NCBI GenBank assembly: GCA_041687435.1
Contig: JAWLBX010000007.1
Location: 62,001 to 126,000, forward strand
DNA length: 64,000 nucleotides
Source: JACKII01 sp041687435
Lineage (GTDB): Bacteria > Pseudomonadota > Alphaproteobacteria > Bin95
Direction: 5' to 3'
Made by a program: the position numbers and the translations under genes. The notes below the pieces were generated by a model. The model ran no database searches and was not told the DNA's origin. It saw only the letters and a program-made list of their open reading frames with translations. Below, piece after piece: positions 26,337 through 36,782 of this stretch (the stretch's first letter is position 1; the number at the start of each line of letters is the position of its first letter).

Positions 26337-27680
26337 TTGAGCCTGTTCCTGAAATTGCAACACCGCGCCGAAGTTGGCAAACCGCTGCGCGTCGGCCTGA
26401 TCGGCGCCGGCAAATTTGGCTCCATGTTCCTGGCACAGGCGCAGCGGGCGCCGGGTATTCATATCGTCGGCATCGCCGATATTCGGCCTGACGCCGCGCG
26501 GTCCAACCTGGAATATGTCGGCTGGACGGCTGAGCAATATGCAGCAGCCAATCTGGACGACGCGGCCAGGACCGGCGCAACCTGTGTGACCGACGATGCC
26601 CAGGCGCTGATCCAGCATCCGGCCGTGGACATCGTGATCGAGGCGACCGGCCACCCGCCCGCCGCGGTCGAGCATTGCCTCTCCGCGTTCACCCACGGCA
26701 AAAACGTGGTCAATGTCACGGTAGAGGCGGATGCGTTCTGCGGTTACGGTTTGGCATTACAAGCCGCGAAGGCGGGCGTGCTCTATAGCATGGCCTATGG
26801 CGATCAGCCGGCGTTGACTTGCGACCTGGTGGACTGGGCGCGCACCTGCGGCTTCATCGTGACCGCCGCCGGACGCGGCCACAAATGGCTGCCGGAATAC
26901 CGGCAATCCACACCCGAAACCGTATGGGACTATTGGGGTTTAACCGCCGAGCAGGCGGAACGCGGCCGGCTGAACCCAAAAATGTTCAACGCTTTTCTGG
27001 ATGGTTCGAAACCGGCCATCGAGTCCGCCGCCATCGCCAACGCCACAGGCCTGGCGGTGCCGCAAAGCGGCCTCCTGCTGCCGCCGGGCTCGGTCGACGA
27101 CATTCCCACACTGATGCGCCCGAAGGCTGAAGGGGGCGTGCTGGAGCATGAAGGCATGGTCGAGGTCGTCTCCAGCCTGACGCGCGACGGCACGCCGATC
27201 GCCAACGATATCCGCAAGGGTGTCTGGGTCTGCTTCCGCGGCGATACGGATTACATCAAGAACTGTTTCGAGGAATATCAGGTCACCACCGACCCGAGCG
27301 GTCGTTATATGGCGCTCTACAAGAAATGGCACCTGATCGGGCTGGAACTGGCTTATTCCGTTGCCTCCATCGGCCTGCGCGGCGAGGCGACCGGCGTAGC
27401 GCGCCACTTCAACGGCGATGTGGTGGCGCTAGCCAAGCGCGACCTCGTCGCGGGGGAAATTCTGGACGGTGAAGGCGGTTACACCGTCTCTGGTGGGTTG
27501 CGGCCCGCGGCAGCGTCGGTGGAGGCCGGCATGATACCGCTTGGCCTCGCGCACAATGTGAAGCTACTGCGCCCGGTCAAGGATGGCCAGCCAATCACCT
27601 GGGCCGATGTGCAGGCCGATGAGACCAGCGCCGCCTACAAGCTGCGGCGTGGAATGGAGCAGACGGCGTTCGGGCGCTGA
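26337..27680 (+). CDS. NAD(P)-dependent oxidoreductase with C-terminal SAF domain (homoserine-dehydrogenase-like)
   Basis: A 447-residue protein with an N-terminal Rossmann fold (RVGLIGAGKFGSMF, then VIEATGHP) and a C-terminal SAF-type domain (about residues 360-430, KRDLVAGEILDGEGGYTVSGG). I prefer a TTG start at 26337, preceded by GAGGT, because homologues begin with a short hydrophobic LF-LQ-RA segment before the Rossmann strand; an upstream in-frame ATG lies at 26292. The family often sits beside sugar-acid or hydroxyacid genes, and the divergent tartrate/malate-type dehydrogenase fits this. Exact substrate unknown. Confidence 0.83.
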   Translation: MSLFLKLQHRAEVGKPLRVGLIGAGKFGSMFLAQAQRAPGIHIVGIADIRPDAARSNLEYVGWTAEQYAAANLDDAARTGATCVTDDAQALIQHPAVDIVIEATGHPPAAVEHCLSAFTHGKNVVNVTVEADAFCGYGLALQAAKAGVLYSMAYGDQPALTCDLVDWARTCGFIVTAAGRGHKWLPEYRQSTPETVWDYWGLTAEQAERGRLNPKMFNAFLDGSKPAIESAAIANATGLAVPQSGLLLPPGSVDDIPTLMRPKAEGGVLEHEGMVEVVSSLTRDGTPIANDIRKGVWVCFRGDTDYIKNCFEEYQVTTDPSGRYMALYKKWHLIGLELAYSVASIGLRGEATGVARHFNGDVVALAKRDLVAGEILDGEGGYTVSGGLRPAAASVEAGMIPLGLAHNVKLLRPVKDGQPITWADVQADETSAAYKLRRGMEQTAFGR

Positions 27681-27707
27681 TACTGGCGGCGGCTCCCGGG
27701 AACACCG

Positions 27708-28946
27708 CTATTCGTAGGTGCGGGTATCCTCTATGACCTTGCCATCGTTCGGCAGAGAGCCGATCGCCACCAATTCTACGTCCGCCCGGATGCGGATTTC
27801 GGCGTCTATCGCCTGGGCGATCGCATCGACCAAGCCCTGCCGTTGACCTTCGGCCTCCGCCCTGAACAGCATGGTGTCACGGCCATCTTGACTGCCGATT
27901 ACCACCCGCGCCTTCGCCACCTCTGGATGACGTTTCAGCACATTGGCAACCTGGTTCGGCCGCACGAACATGCCGCGCACCTTGGTTGACTGATCTGCCC
28001 GGCCCATCCAACCGCGAATGCGCGGTGCCGTGCGACCGCACGGTGAGAGGCCCGGCAGCATCGCCGACAGGTCTCCGGTGGCAAACCGGATCAGCGGATA
28101 GTTCTTGTTCCATACCTGGGTGACGACCACCTCCCCCACCTCTCCGTCTGGCACCGGCTCGCCGGTGCCAGGGCGGACGATCTCAACGATCAGGCCTTCT
28201 GAGAGGATCATCCCTGCCATCGCCTGGCTCTCGTAGGCGACAATGCCCAAATCCGCAGTGCCGTAGTTCTGCACGCACGAGACGCCGCGCGCGATGATTT
28301 CCTGCCGCAGTGATCTCGGCAACGCGCCTGCGCCGACCAGCGCCTTTGTCATACACGAAATATCGGCGCCCAGTTTATCCGCCTTCTCGATAACGGTCTT
28401 CAGGAAATCCGGCGTGCCCATGAAGCCGTTGATACCGTACCAGTGGATTGCCTCCACCTGCCGCGCCGTCTGGCCGACGCCGCCCGGAAACACGGCGCAT
28501 CCCAACGCGCGTGCCGCACTGTCGGTCAACAGGCCCGCCGGCGTGAAGTGATAACTGAAGGTGTTGATCAGAATATCGCCCTTGCGGAACCCCGCCGCAA
28601 ACAGCGAGCGCGCGCCGCGCCACCAGTCATGCCCTCGCCCTTCCGGCTCGGCGATCGGTCCTGGCGAAAGAAACAGGTGCAGCATGTCGCCGGGCGCCGC
28701 CGCGCTCATACCGCCAAAGGGCCGGTTGGCCGCCTGCGCCTCGATCAGGTCGGCCTTGTAGGTAACGGGCAGTTGTGCCAGCGCCGCGCGGCTGGTGATG
28801 TCGGCCGGGTTCACATCGGCCAGTAACTTGCCGAAAAATGCCGTCCTTTGCTTTGCGTGCGCGATTTGCCGCGGCAATTCCGCAAACAATGCCGCCTCCC
28901 GCACCTCCGGCGGTTGAATCTCGTAGGTGTCGAAGAATTCGGTCAT
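27708..28946 (-). CDS. Phenylacetate-CoA ligase-like AMP-binding protein (PaaK family)
   Basis: A 412-residue short ANL enzyme with the PaaK layout: N-terminal AKQRTAFFGKLL and LPVTYKADL, an A5-like block QNYGTADLG, LIRFATGDLSA, and a C-terminal regulatory-type fold (RGMFVRPNQVANVLKRHPEV). The phosphate-binding loop reads FLSPGPIAEPEG and differs from the usual SSGTTG. It should form an acyl adenylate and CoA ester of an aromatic or branched acid. GGAGGA precedes the ATG at 28946. It is convergent with the SAF oxidoreductase. Confidence 0.82.
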   Translation of the reverse strand: MTEFFDTYEIQPPEVREAALFAELPRQIAHAKQRTAFFGKLLADVNPADITSRAALAQLPVTYKADLIEAQAANRPFGGMSAAAPGDMLHLFLSPGPIAEPEGRGHDWWRGARSLFAAGFRKGDILINTFSYHFTPAGLLTDSAARALGCAVFPGGVGQTARQVEAIHWYGINGFMGTPDFLKTVIEKADKLGADISCMTKALVGAGALPRSLRQEIIARGVSCVQNYGTADLGIVAYESQAMAGMILSEGLIVEIVRPGTGEPVPDGEVGEVVVTQVWNKNYPLIRFATGDLSAMLPGLSPCGRTAPRIRGWMGRADQSTKVRGMFVRPNQVANVLKRHPEVAKARVVIGSQDGRDTMLFRAEAEGQRQGLVDAIAQAIDAEIRIRADVELVAIGSLPNDGKVIEDTRTYE

Positions 28947-29023
28947 CAGCGGCGTCCTCCCGGCAACGAATCGCGTTGGCGGAAAGTGTAGCGGCATCGC
29001 CGAAAGGCCACCAGGAGCCAAGG

Positions 29024-30760
29024 TCAGGAGACAAAGCGCAAACCGCCGATTTCGTGCGGCTCGGCCGCCGCCGGCCCGCTGGAGCCGAGCGGCAGCACCG
29101 GCGAGCCTTTCAGACGCACCAGTTCCGGCTTGGCAAAGTAGTAGCCCTGGAGAAACGTGACCCCGGCCGCCGCCAGCAACATCGCATCCTGGGCCGTCTC
29201 CGCGCATTCCGCGACGGTATCGAACCCGCAACCATTGGCCAGCGTTAACAGTGCCTTGAAGAACAGTAGGTTGTCAGGATTTTCTGCCAAGCCGCCCGTA
29301 AACAGCCCGTCGATTTTGACGATATCCACGCTCAGGTTTTTCAGATGCTTGAATGAGGAGTAGCCAGCCCCGAAATCATCCAGCGCGACGCGGGCGCCGG
29401 TGGCTTGCACCGTTTCGATAAAATGTTGGGCAGTTTCCAGGTTGCGCATCGCCGCCGTTTCCGTGATCTCGACGATCAGCCGGCGCATGATGCCCGGTGT
29501 CGCCCGGCTCAACGCATTCAGGCGCCGCAGCCACGCCGCATCGCCAGTCGTATGGGCCGAGACATTGATGGCCAGCGTCGTGTGCAGGTCCAGTGCCAGT
29601 TCGGCAACGGCTTTTTCCAGCACCACATGGTCGATCTGGCGCATCAGCCCAAGATCCTCGACCACTGGCACGAACTGCCCCGCCGGTATCACCGTGTTGT
29701 TCGGCGTGCGTAAGCGCAGCAGACATTCATGGAAGACCGGCTGATGGCTGCGTGCGCTGACAACCGGCTGATAGGCAAACATCAGCCGGTTTTCTGCGAG
29801 CGCATCCTGCACGCGCCGGGCGATCGTCAGATTGCGCCGGTGTCCGGCGCGCCGGTCGTCCGCCAGCGCATACAATTGGTAATAGTTGCGCCCAGCCGCT
29901 TTCGCGCCGGCCACCGCCAGATCAGCGCGGGCCATTGCCTCCTCCGCGCTGCATGCGGCGATGGGGAACACGACCGCGCCGATGGAAACCGTCACCACGA
30001 TATCTTCGCCACCGATAAGAGGGGCCTCCGCGATGGCACGCACCAGACGATCCGCCAGAGCCAGCGTGCCCTCCTCGGTCAGCCCCTCGATGATGATGCC
30101 GAAACTGTCGCCGCTGTCCCGGCCGAGCAAAACACCGGATCCCAGCAACCGGCGCAGCCGCTCAGCCAAGGCGACCAGAACCATGTCTCCCGTCCGGCAG
30201 CCATAGGCGTGGTTCAGCAGGCTGAAATTATCGATATCGACGACCAGATAGCTGCCGCCGCCGCCTACAGACAGCGCCTCTGCCACAACTCGCTGCAGTC
30301 CCTGGAACAGTCTTTCGCGCGTAAAAACACCGGTGAGCGGATCATACGCACCGCCACCGTCCAGGTCGGCCAATTGCGCCTCCCCTTCGGAGAGTGGCCA
30401 AAGTTCTCCTTCCAACACGCTGGGCAATCCGGAAGCCGCCAGGCGCTCCCGTACCCAAAGCCAGCCCGAAGCTGTTTTCAGGCGAAACCGAACAAAAACC
30501 GGGGTATCCGAGTTGCCGGCTTTTGCCAGCACCCACCCGCGTTCCGCATGGTCTGCTGGTACCAGCAAGTCCGCCAGATCGCGGCCGCAGCCCGGCAGAG
30601 GGGCCGGGAGCGCGGCCGCCCAATCGACCGGCAGGGTTTCCCATTCCAGGCGGTCGGTACCACGGTCCCAGCGGTACCGCGCTGGCATAGCGGAGCCGGA
30701 GCCGTTGGCTGTCTGCTGGGCGCACATGAAGGCCATCCCTACAAGCTGTGTCGTGGTCAT
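29024..30760 (-). CDS. GGDEF-EAL domain protein with degenerate GGDEF site
   Basis: A 578-residue cyclic-di-GMP protein. An N-terminal PAS-like part (about residues 25-130) precedes a GGDEF domain (DPLTGVFTRERLF near residue 140) whose active loop reads RDSGDSFG instead of GGDEF, so cyclase activity is doubtful. The EAL domain has FAYQPVV, HECLLRLR (EAL replaced by ECL but the Glu is kept), VEITET, DDFGAGYSS and KIDG, and could be an active phosphodiesterase. No membrane span is obvious. The ATG at 30760 is chosen; another in-frame ATG lies at 30772. Confidence 0.87.
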   Translation of the reverse strand: MTTTQLVGMAFMCAQQTANGSGSAMPARYRWDRGTDRLEWETLPVDWAAALPAPLPGCGRDLADLLVPADHAERGWVLAKAGNSDTPVFVRFRLKTASGWLWVRERLAASGLPSVLEGELWPLSEGEAQLADLDGGGAYDPLTGVFTRERLFQGLQRVVAEALSVGGGGSYLVVDIDNFSLLNHAYGCRTGDMVLVALAERLRRLLGSGVLLGRDSGDSFGIIIEGLTEEGTLALADRLVRAIAEAPLIGGEDIVVTVSIGAVVFPIAACSAEEAMARADLAVAGAKAAGRNYYQLYALADDRRAGHRRNLTIARRVQDALAENRLMFAYQPVVSARSHQPVFHECLLRLRTPNNTVIPAGQFVPVVEDLGLMRQIDHVVLEKAVAELALDLHTTLAINVSAHTTGDAAWLRRLNALSRATPGIMRRLIVEITETAAMRNLETAQHFIETVQATGARVALDDFGAGYSSFKHLKNLSVDIVKIDGLFTGGLAENPDNLLFFKALLTLANGCGFDTVAECAETAQDAMLLAAAGVTFLQGYYFAKPELVRLKGSPVLPLGSSGPAAAEPHEIGGLRFVS

Positions 30761-30925
30761 TCCCATCCACAAACAGGCCGTGGACGGGTGCCCTGCAGAA
30801 AATCCGATTTTTCAGGATATTACTGCAAAAGCCTCGATGGATTCGTCAGCATTGGAATGCATCCGTTTCCGTCATTCACAGTTGTAAGGATTCGTCCCTT
30901 AAGGGGCCGTTACCGAAATGCTGAA

Positions 30926-30951
30926 GCAGCGGCCCCATTCAGGGCCGCTGC
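30926..30951 (-). terminator. Hairpin downstream of the omega-aminotransferase gene
   Basis: A perfect 10-bp GC-rich stem (GCAGCGGCCC and its complement) with a 6-base loop lies 8 bases past the stop at 30959. It is followed leftward by a weak T-containing tract, so termination is likely but not textbook. Confidence 0.6.
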
Positions 30952-30958
30952 CTGGGGG

Positions 30959-32308
30959 TCAATCGAGCGTGCGCAGAACCTTGCGCAGTGTCTCCACCAT
31001 GGTTTCAATATGACTCGCCTCGGCAATCAGAGGCGGCGAGAAGGCCAGCACATCGCCCGCCAGACGGATGTACACGCCGGCCTCATAGGCTTTGAGAAAC
31101 GCATCGTAACCGCGTTTACCCGGCGCGCCTGGCACCGCCGCAAGCTCCACCGCAGCCATCAGGCCGATGTTGCGAATATCGATCACGTGCGGCTCGCCTT
31201 TCAGGCTGTGCACGGCATCTTCCAGCACCGGCGCCAGCGCAGCGCCGCGATTGAACAGGTCATCCTCCTTATACACGTCCAGGGTGGCGAGCCCAGCCGC
31301 CACGGCCAGCGGGTGCGCGGAGTAGGTATAGCCATGCGCAAACTCGACCATCCACTCCGGCCCCTGCATCAGGCTTTCATAGATTTCCGGCTTCAGCACC
31401 ACGCCGGAGGCCGGCACCGTCGCATTCGTCAGGCCCTTGGCGATGGTCATCATGTCTGGCGTGATGCCGAAATACTCGCTCGCAAAAGCCTTGCCCAGGC
31501 GACCGAAGCCGGTGATGACCTCGTCGAAGATCAGCAGAATGCCGTGTTTTTCGGTGATCTCCCGCAAACGCTCCAGATAACCTTTCGGCGGCACCAGAAC
31601 GCCGGTTGAACCTGCTACCGGCTCCACAATCACGGCGGCAATGGTCGATGGGTCATGTAGTGCGCAGATGCGCTCCAGGTCGTCCGCCAGATGCGCGCCC
31701 CATTCCGGCTGGCCGCGGCTGAATGCCATTTCCCTTAGATTGTGGGTGTGCGGTAGGTGATCGACATAGGGCAGCATGCTGCCAAACATCTTGCGGTTGG
31801 CGCTGATGCCGCCGACGGAAATACCGCCGAAGCCGACACCGTGATAACCGCGCTCCCGGCCGACAAAGCGAACCCGCTGCGCCTCGCCACGGGACCGATG
31901 GTAGGCCAGAGCGATTTTCAATGCTGTATCAACAGCTTCCGAGCCGCTGTTCGCAAAGAACACCGTGTCCAGCCCTTCCGGGGCCAGAGCTGCGACTCGC
32001 GAGGCGAGTTCGAACGCGGCTGGGTGGCCCATCTGGAAGGTCGGGGCAAAATCCATGGTCGCAACCTGCGCCTGCACCGCCTCGACAATGCGCTTGCGGC
32101 CGTGGCCTGCGTTCACGCACCAAAGGCCGGCCGAAGCGTCCAAAATTTGGCGGCCATCCTTGGACGTGTAGTGCATGCCCTCCGCACTGACGAGCAGCCG
32201 CGGCGCCTGCTTGAAGGAGCGGTTTGCCGTGAACGGCATGAACCATGGATCGAGATCGTTGGCATTGGCGTGCGCGATTGACGCAGCTGTGATGGTCTCA
32301 GACGCCAT
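30959..32308 (-). CDS. Class III omega-amino acid:pyruvate aminotransferase
   Basis: A 449-residue PLP aminotransferase. The N terminus DPWFMPFTANRSFK is typical of the beta-alanine/omega-amino acid:pyruvate group. Other blocks are FFANSGSEAVDTALK, the Asp in LIFDEVITGFGR, the Schiff-base lysine in MTIAKGLTNATVP and FAHGYTYSAHPLA. It transfers the amino group of a beta- or omega-amino acid, or a polyamine-derived amine, to pyruvate. The start at 32308 has GGAGAT upstream. It is divergent from gcrA. Confidence 0.92.
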   Translation of the reverse strand: MASETITAASIAHANANDLDPWFMPFTANRSFKQAPRLLVSAEGMHYTSKDGRQILDASAGLWCVNAGHGRKRIVEAVQAQVATMDFAPTFQMGHPAAFELASRVAALAPEGLDTVFFANSGSEAVDTALKIALAYHRSRGEAQRVRFVGRERGYHGVGFGGISVGGISANRKMFGSMLPYVDHLPHTHNLREMAFSRGQPEWGAHLADDLERICALHDPSTIAAVIVEPVAGSTGVLVPPKGYLERLREITEKHGILLIFDEVITGFGRLGKAFASEYFGITPDMMTIAKGLTNATVPASGVVLKPEIYESLMQGPEWMVEFAHGYTYSAHPLAVAAGLATLDVYKEDDLFNRGAALAPVLEDAVHSLKGEPHVIDIRNIGLMAAVELAAVPGAPGKRGYDAFLKAYEAGVYIRLAGDVLAFSPPLIAEASHIETMVETLRKVLRTLD

Positions 32309-32571
32309 GGTTATCTCCTCTGGCCGAATCGGTTTAAGTGTTGCGGAGGCTATCACAGCCGTGATTTTGCTGGAATGATAACGTGCTGCGACAATCTCTA
32401 GGCTAGCATCATGCTGAAAAATCGCTGAAATGCGGCACAATATCTAGATTTCCACAGATATATGACCACCATTGCTAGGGAAATGCTGGCCTCACCGCCC
32501 AGCATCTCGTAGGTTTGCGTCGTGAGGTCGCTAGATATAGCGGCCGCCCGGAAACCCTGGAGGTCACCGCC

Positions 32572-32952
32572 ATGAGCTGGACAGATACCCAAATCGCTGA
32601 ATTGCGCAAGCTCTGGTCCGAGCCGCATACCGCCGCGCAGATCGGCCGAAAGCTGGGGGTCTCGAAGAACGCGGTCATTGGCAAGGCTTACCGCCTTGGT
32701 TTGCCGCCGAAACGCGGCGAACGGCAAAAGGGCGTGCGCTTGGTCGCCACAAGCCCGGCGCTATCCACCCCGCGCAGTTGTGCCTGGCCGGTCGGCGATC
32801 CCACCAAACCGGATTTCCACTTCTGCGGTTCTGCCGTGGTCCCGGGCCGGCCGTATTGTGCAGAACATTGCGCCGTGGCCTACACCCACTACCGTAATGA
32901 GGCAGAAGCCACCGCTGCGACGGAAAAGGCTGTAAAGGAAGCGGTCGCCTAG
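32572..32952 (+). CDS. gcrA: GcrA cell-cycle regulator family protein
   Basis: A 126-residue DNA-binding protein. The N-terminal MSWTDTQIAELRKLW with a helix-turn-helix (AAQIGRKLGVSKNAVIGKAYRLGL) is the GcrA signature, and the C-terminal CAWPVGDP, HFCG and PYCAEHC blocks are the conserved Cys-rich part. GcrA family members act with sigma-70 at CcrM-methylated promoters in alphaproteobacteria. This is a short member; a basic linker separates the two parts. GGAGGT precedes the ATG. A hairpin terminator overlaps its stop codon. Confidence 0.93.
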   Translation: MSWTDTQIAELRKLWSEPHTAAQIGRKLGVSKNAVIGKAYRLGLPPKRGERQKGVRLVATSPALSTPRSCAWPVGDPTKPDFHFCGSAVVPGRPYCAEHCAVAYTHYRNEAEATAATEKAVKEAVA

Positions 32953-32966
32953 CGACCGTTTTTTTT
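32942..32966 (+). terminator. Intrinsic terminator overlapping the gcrA stop codon
   Basis: A 7-bp GC-rich stem (CGGTCGC with GCGACCG), 3-base loop CTA and a run of eight T. The loop and first base of the right arm contain the TAG stop codon at 32950-32952, so translation termination and hairpin formation occupy the same bases. Confidence 0.88.
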
Positions 32967-33091
32967 CAAAACAGGCATTGCCGAGGGCTGCCGTCAGGGG
33001 CGGATGCGAACTGTCGCAACGCCTTGGTATAAGCATCGCTGGCCGCTATCTCTGAACAGTCGATACGATTGACGCAACAGAGGAAATTGCA

Positions 33092-33487
33092 ATGCGCACG
33101 ATTATGGCAGCCGCCATCACCGGCTTGCTACTGGCGGCAGGTGCCGCCCATGCCGGAGACCCGCAGCAGGGCGCAAAAGTATTCAATAAATGCAAGGCCT
33201 GCCACATGGTGGGCGAGAATGCCAAAAACCGTGTCGGCCCGCCAGTGAACGGTGTCGTTGGCCGCGCATTCGGTGCGGTCGAGGGGTTCAGATACTCGCC
33301 CTCCCTGATGGAACTCGCCGATGCCGGCCGGATCTGGGACGAGGAAACACTGGACGCCTACCTGCAAAACCCGAAGAAAATTGTGCCGAAAGGCCGAATG
33401 GCGTTTCCTGGCCTGAAGAAAGCCGAGGATCGCGCCGATGTCATCGCCTATCTGAAGCAGTTCAATGCCGATGGCAGCTTGAAGTAG
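33092..33487 (+). CDS. Periplasmic class I c-type cytochrome
   Basis: A 131-residue exported protein. A signal peptide (residues 1-21, ending AAHAG) is followed by the haem site CKACH and a distal methionine ligand in GRMAFPG. The GPPVNGVVGRAFG segment is usual for cytochrome c2/c550-type proteins. It probably carries electrons between periplasmic partners of the respiratory chain. GAGGAAATT precedes the ATG. It is convergent with phaR. Confidence 0.93.
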   Translation: MRTIMAAAITGLLLAAGAAHAGDPQQGAKVFNKCKACHMVGENAKNRVGPPVNGVVGRAFGAVEGFRYSPSLMELADAGRIWDEETLDAYLQNPKKIVPKGRMAFPGLKKAEDRADVIAYLKQFNADGSLK

Positions 33488-33527
33488 CGACCAACCGCCA
33501 CAGCCCCCGGTAAGGGACGGTCGCCAG

Positions 33528-34127
33528 TTAGCGTTCGTCCTTTTTCGCGAGCGATTCGACCGCTTCCTGAAGCGCAGCAATGCGCTGGCGCAGGTCCGTA
33601 ATTTCCTCATCCGATTTCGGCGCGGGTGGGGGCGCTTCCGGCGCTTTCGTACCGGCTGCGATACCCGGATTGAACATCTTCACCGCCTGATCGAACAGCG
33701 CCAATTGCTGGCGCTGCATTTCTTCCAGTGCAGACGGCATCATGCCGCCGAACGATGAGCTGACCTGACGCTGCACCTCCTGCTGATGCCGGGCGTACCA
33801 GCCCATGGCCGTTTCCAGATATTGCGGCAGGGTCCAGCGCATATTGTCTTCGTACATGGCAATGATCTGGCGCAGAAAGCTGATCGGCAGCAAGTTCTGC
33901 CCCTTGCTTTCCTCCTCCACGATAATCTGCGTCAGGACCGAGCGGGTCAGATCCTCGGTCGACTTGGCGTCGATCACGCGGAACTCCGTTCCCTCCTGCA
34001 CCATCTTGCGCAGATCGTCGAGCGTCACGTAACTGCTGGTCGAGGTATTGTAGAGTCGCCTGTTGGCGTATTTCTTGATGATCACGTCACCCGCTTCCGA
34101 ACCGCTTTTTGCGCGTTTCTGGGACAT
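33528..34127 (-). CDS. phaR: Polyhydroxyalkanoate synthesis repressor PhaR
   Basis: A 199-residue DNA-binding and PHA-sensing repressor. The N-terminal PHB/PHA accumulation regulator domain has VIIKKYANRRLYNTSTSSYV, and the following LTQIIVEEESKGQNLLPISFLRQII block is diagnostic. The C-terminal part is a proline/alanine linker and a coiled-coil segment (about residues 165-197). GGAGG lies before the ATG at 34127. It is divergent from a PHA-synthase-like gene, as is common for phaR. Confidence 0.95.
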   Translation of the reverse strand: MSQKRAKSGSEAGDVIIKKYANRRLYNTSTSSYVTLDDLRKMVQEGTEFRVIDAKSTEDLTRSVLTQIIVEEESKGQNLLPISFLRQIIAMYEDNMRWTLPQYLETAMGWYARHQQEVQRQVSSSFGGMMPSALEEMQRQQLALFDQAVKMFNPGIAAGTKAPEAPPPAPKSDEEITDLRQRIAALQEAVESLAKKDER

Positions 34128-34278
34128 GGACACGGCCTCCTGGGTGCGGCTCACTGGCGAAGGTGCGTTGAGCATGCGCACAATGACTCAATAACGGTGT
34201 TAGCCTCACGTCTCAAGGGTGCCGGCGCCGTGTTTGTGCGATTGCGCTCGCAACCGCGAACAGGCAACAGTCTCGATC

Positions 34279-35487
34279 ATGGCTTCTGAACCGGCAAAAA
34301 TCTCCCCGTATCCCCGAACTGGCCCACGTCCGTTGTGGCTGCATCTCGGAACAGCGGCAATGACCTGGAGCAGTGCGGCTTTCCCCGCAGCCATGTGGTC
34401 CAGCATCTTGCGCGGCACCGATCCGCGCAGCGAATTTCTGACGATGGTGCAGATCGCGTCGGACCGTTTCGCCCGGCTGATGCGAGGCATCGACGCATAT
34501 CAGCAGCACCCCTATCGCCGCACCCTGCCGGAACCATCGGTATATTGGCAGTGCGAGGGCATGCAGGTCCTGGATTACGGCCTGCAGTCCAAGCCGGATG
34601 CGCCGCCTCTGCTGATTGTGCCCTCCCTGATCAACCGTCACTACATCCTCGACCTGCGCGAGAACCACAGCTTCGTCCGCTTCCTGGCAGCGCAGGGGTT
34701 TCGCCCTTTGGTGGTCGCCTGGGACGGATTCGGACACGTGGCAGAGCCGGTCACCATCGAAGCCTGCATCACCCGAATGCTGGAGCCGGCGTTGATCCAG
34801 ATATTAAGGCAAACCGGCCAGCGGCCCGCCCTGATTGGATATTGCCTGGGCGGGTTGCTGACGCTCGCCCTGGCAACACGCCGCCCGGATGGCGTCGCCG
34901 CTCAGGTGTTCATGGCAACCCCTTGGGATTTTCACGCCGGCAACTGCCGCCTTGCCGAAACCGCAGCCAACGCGCTTGCGATGATTGAGCCGACCTTGCA
35001 GGCCCTTGGCTCCATGCCAGTGGATGCCGTGCAAGTGCTGTTCTACGCCATCGATCCGTTCCATGTGATTGAGAAGTTCTTGACCTTCGCCGACATCGAC
35101 CCGGCCTCCGACGAAGCGGCGGCATTCGTGGCGCTGGAGGATTGGCTGAACGACGGCCTGCCTCTCACCGCGCCAATTACCCGCACGCTGCTGGGCGCTT
35201 GGTACACGGACAATGCACCGGCGCATGGAGAGTGGTCTGTTGCCGGAACGGTCATAAGCCCTCTGGCAGCCTATCAACCGGCCTATGTCCTGGTGCCGCA
35301 GCAGGACCGGATCGTGCCGCCAGCCAGTGCCGAGGCACTGGGCGCCATGTTACCGAATGCCGTCACGCAGACCGTCGAGACCGGCCATATCGGCATGGTT
35401 TCGAGCCACCGCGCGCCGGTCCTGGTCTGGCAGCCACTGACCGCCTGGCTGCATAATCGGCTTGGAAGCAACGACTCGGCTCCCTGA
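34279..35487 (+). CDS. Short PHA-synthase-like alpha/beta hydrolase (PhaC-related)
   Basis: A 402-residue protein of the poly(3-hydroxyalkanoate) synthase fold. The lipase-like box is GYCLGG with nucleophile Cys189; Asp343 (PQQDRIVP) and His370 (TGHIGMV) complete the triad. The VAWDGFG segment and PLTAP block also fit PhaC. It is much shorter than class I PhaC (about 560-600 aa), because the N-terminal domain is reduced. It may be a synthase, or a PHA-related hydrolase or depolymerase. The start at 34279 is uncertain because the ribosome site is weak. It lies between divergent phaR and a thiolase gene. Confidence 0.82.
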   Translation: MASEPAKISPYPRTGPRPLWLHLGTAAMTWSSAAFPAAMWSSILRGTDPRSEFLTMVQIASDRFARLMRGIDAYQQHPYRRTLPEPSVYWQCEGMQVLDYGLQSKPDAPPLLIVPSLINRHYILDLRENHSFVRFLAAQGFRPLVVAWDGFGHVAEPVTIEACITRMLEPALIQILRQTGQRPALIGYCLGGLLTLALATRRPDGVAAQVFMATPWDFHAGNCRLAETAANALAMIEPTLQALGSMPVDAVQVLFYAIDPFHVIEKFLTFADIDPASDEAAAFVALEDWLNDGLPLTAPITRTLLGAWYTDNAPAHGEWSVAGTVISPLAAYQPAYVLVPQQDRIVPPASAEALGAMLPNAVTQTVETGHIGMVSSHRAPVLVWQPLTAWLHNRLGSNDSAP

Positions 35488-35580
35488 TCGGGAAATGGCA
35501 TTGTGCGCCGCAATATAAAGCCATACATTGCGGATCACGGAGCGCCCAAGCTGCCCGCGCATGCCCCAGGAGATTAGCCG

Positions 35581-36759
<1,179 letters not shown>

Positions 36760-36782
36760 GCCGGCCTTTATAGTCCGGCTGC

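Noticed and set aside
29729..31609. Rightward 626-codon frame opposite the GGDEF-EAL and aminotransferase genes
   Set aside because: Antisense shadow spanning two real genes and the gap between them.
33484..33527. Weak complementary segments GCGACC/GGTCGC between the cytochrome gene and phaR
   Set aside because: Only 6 bp with a long loop and no T-run; not enough for a terminator call.
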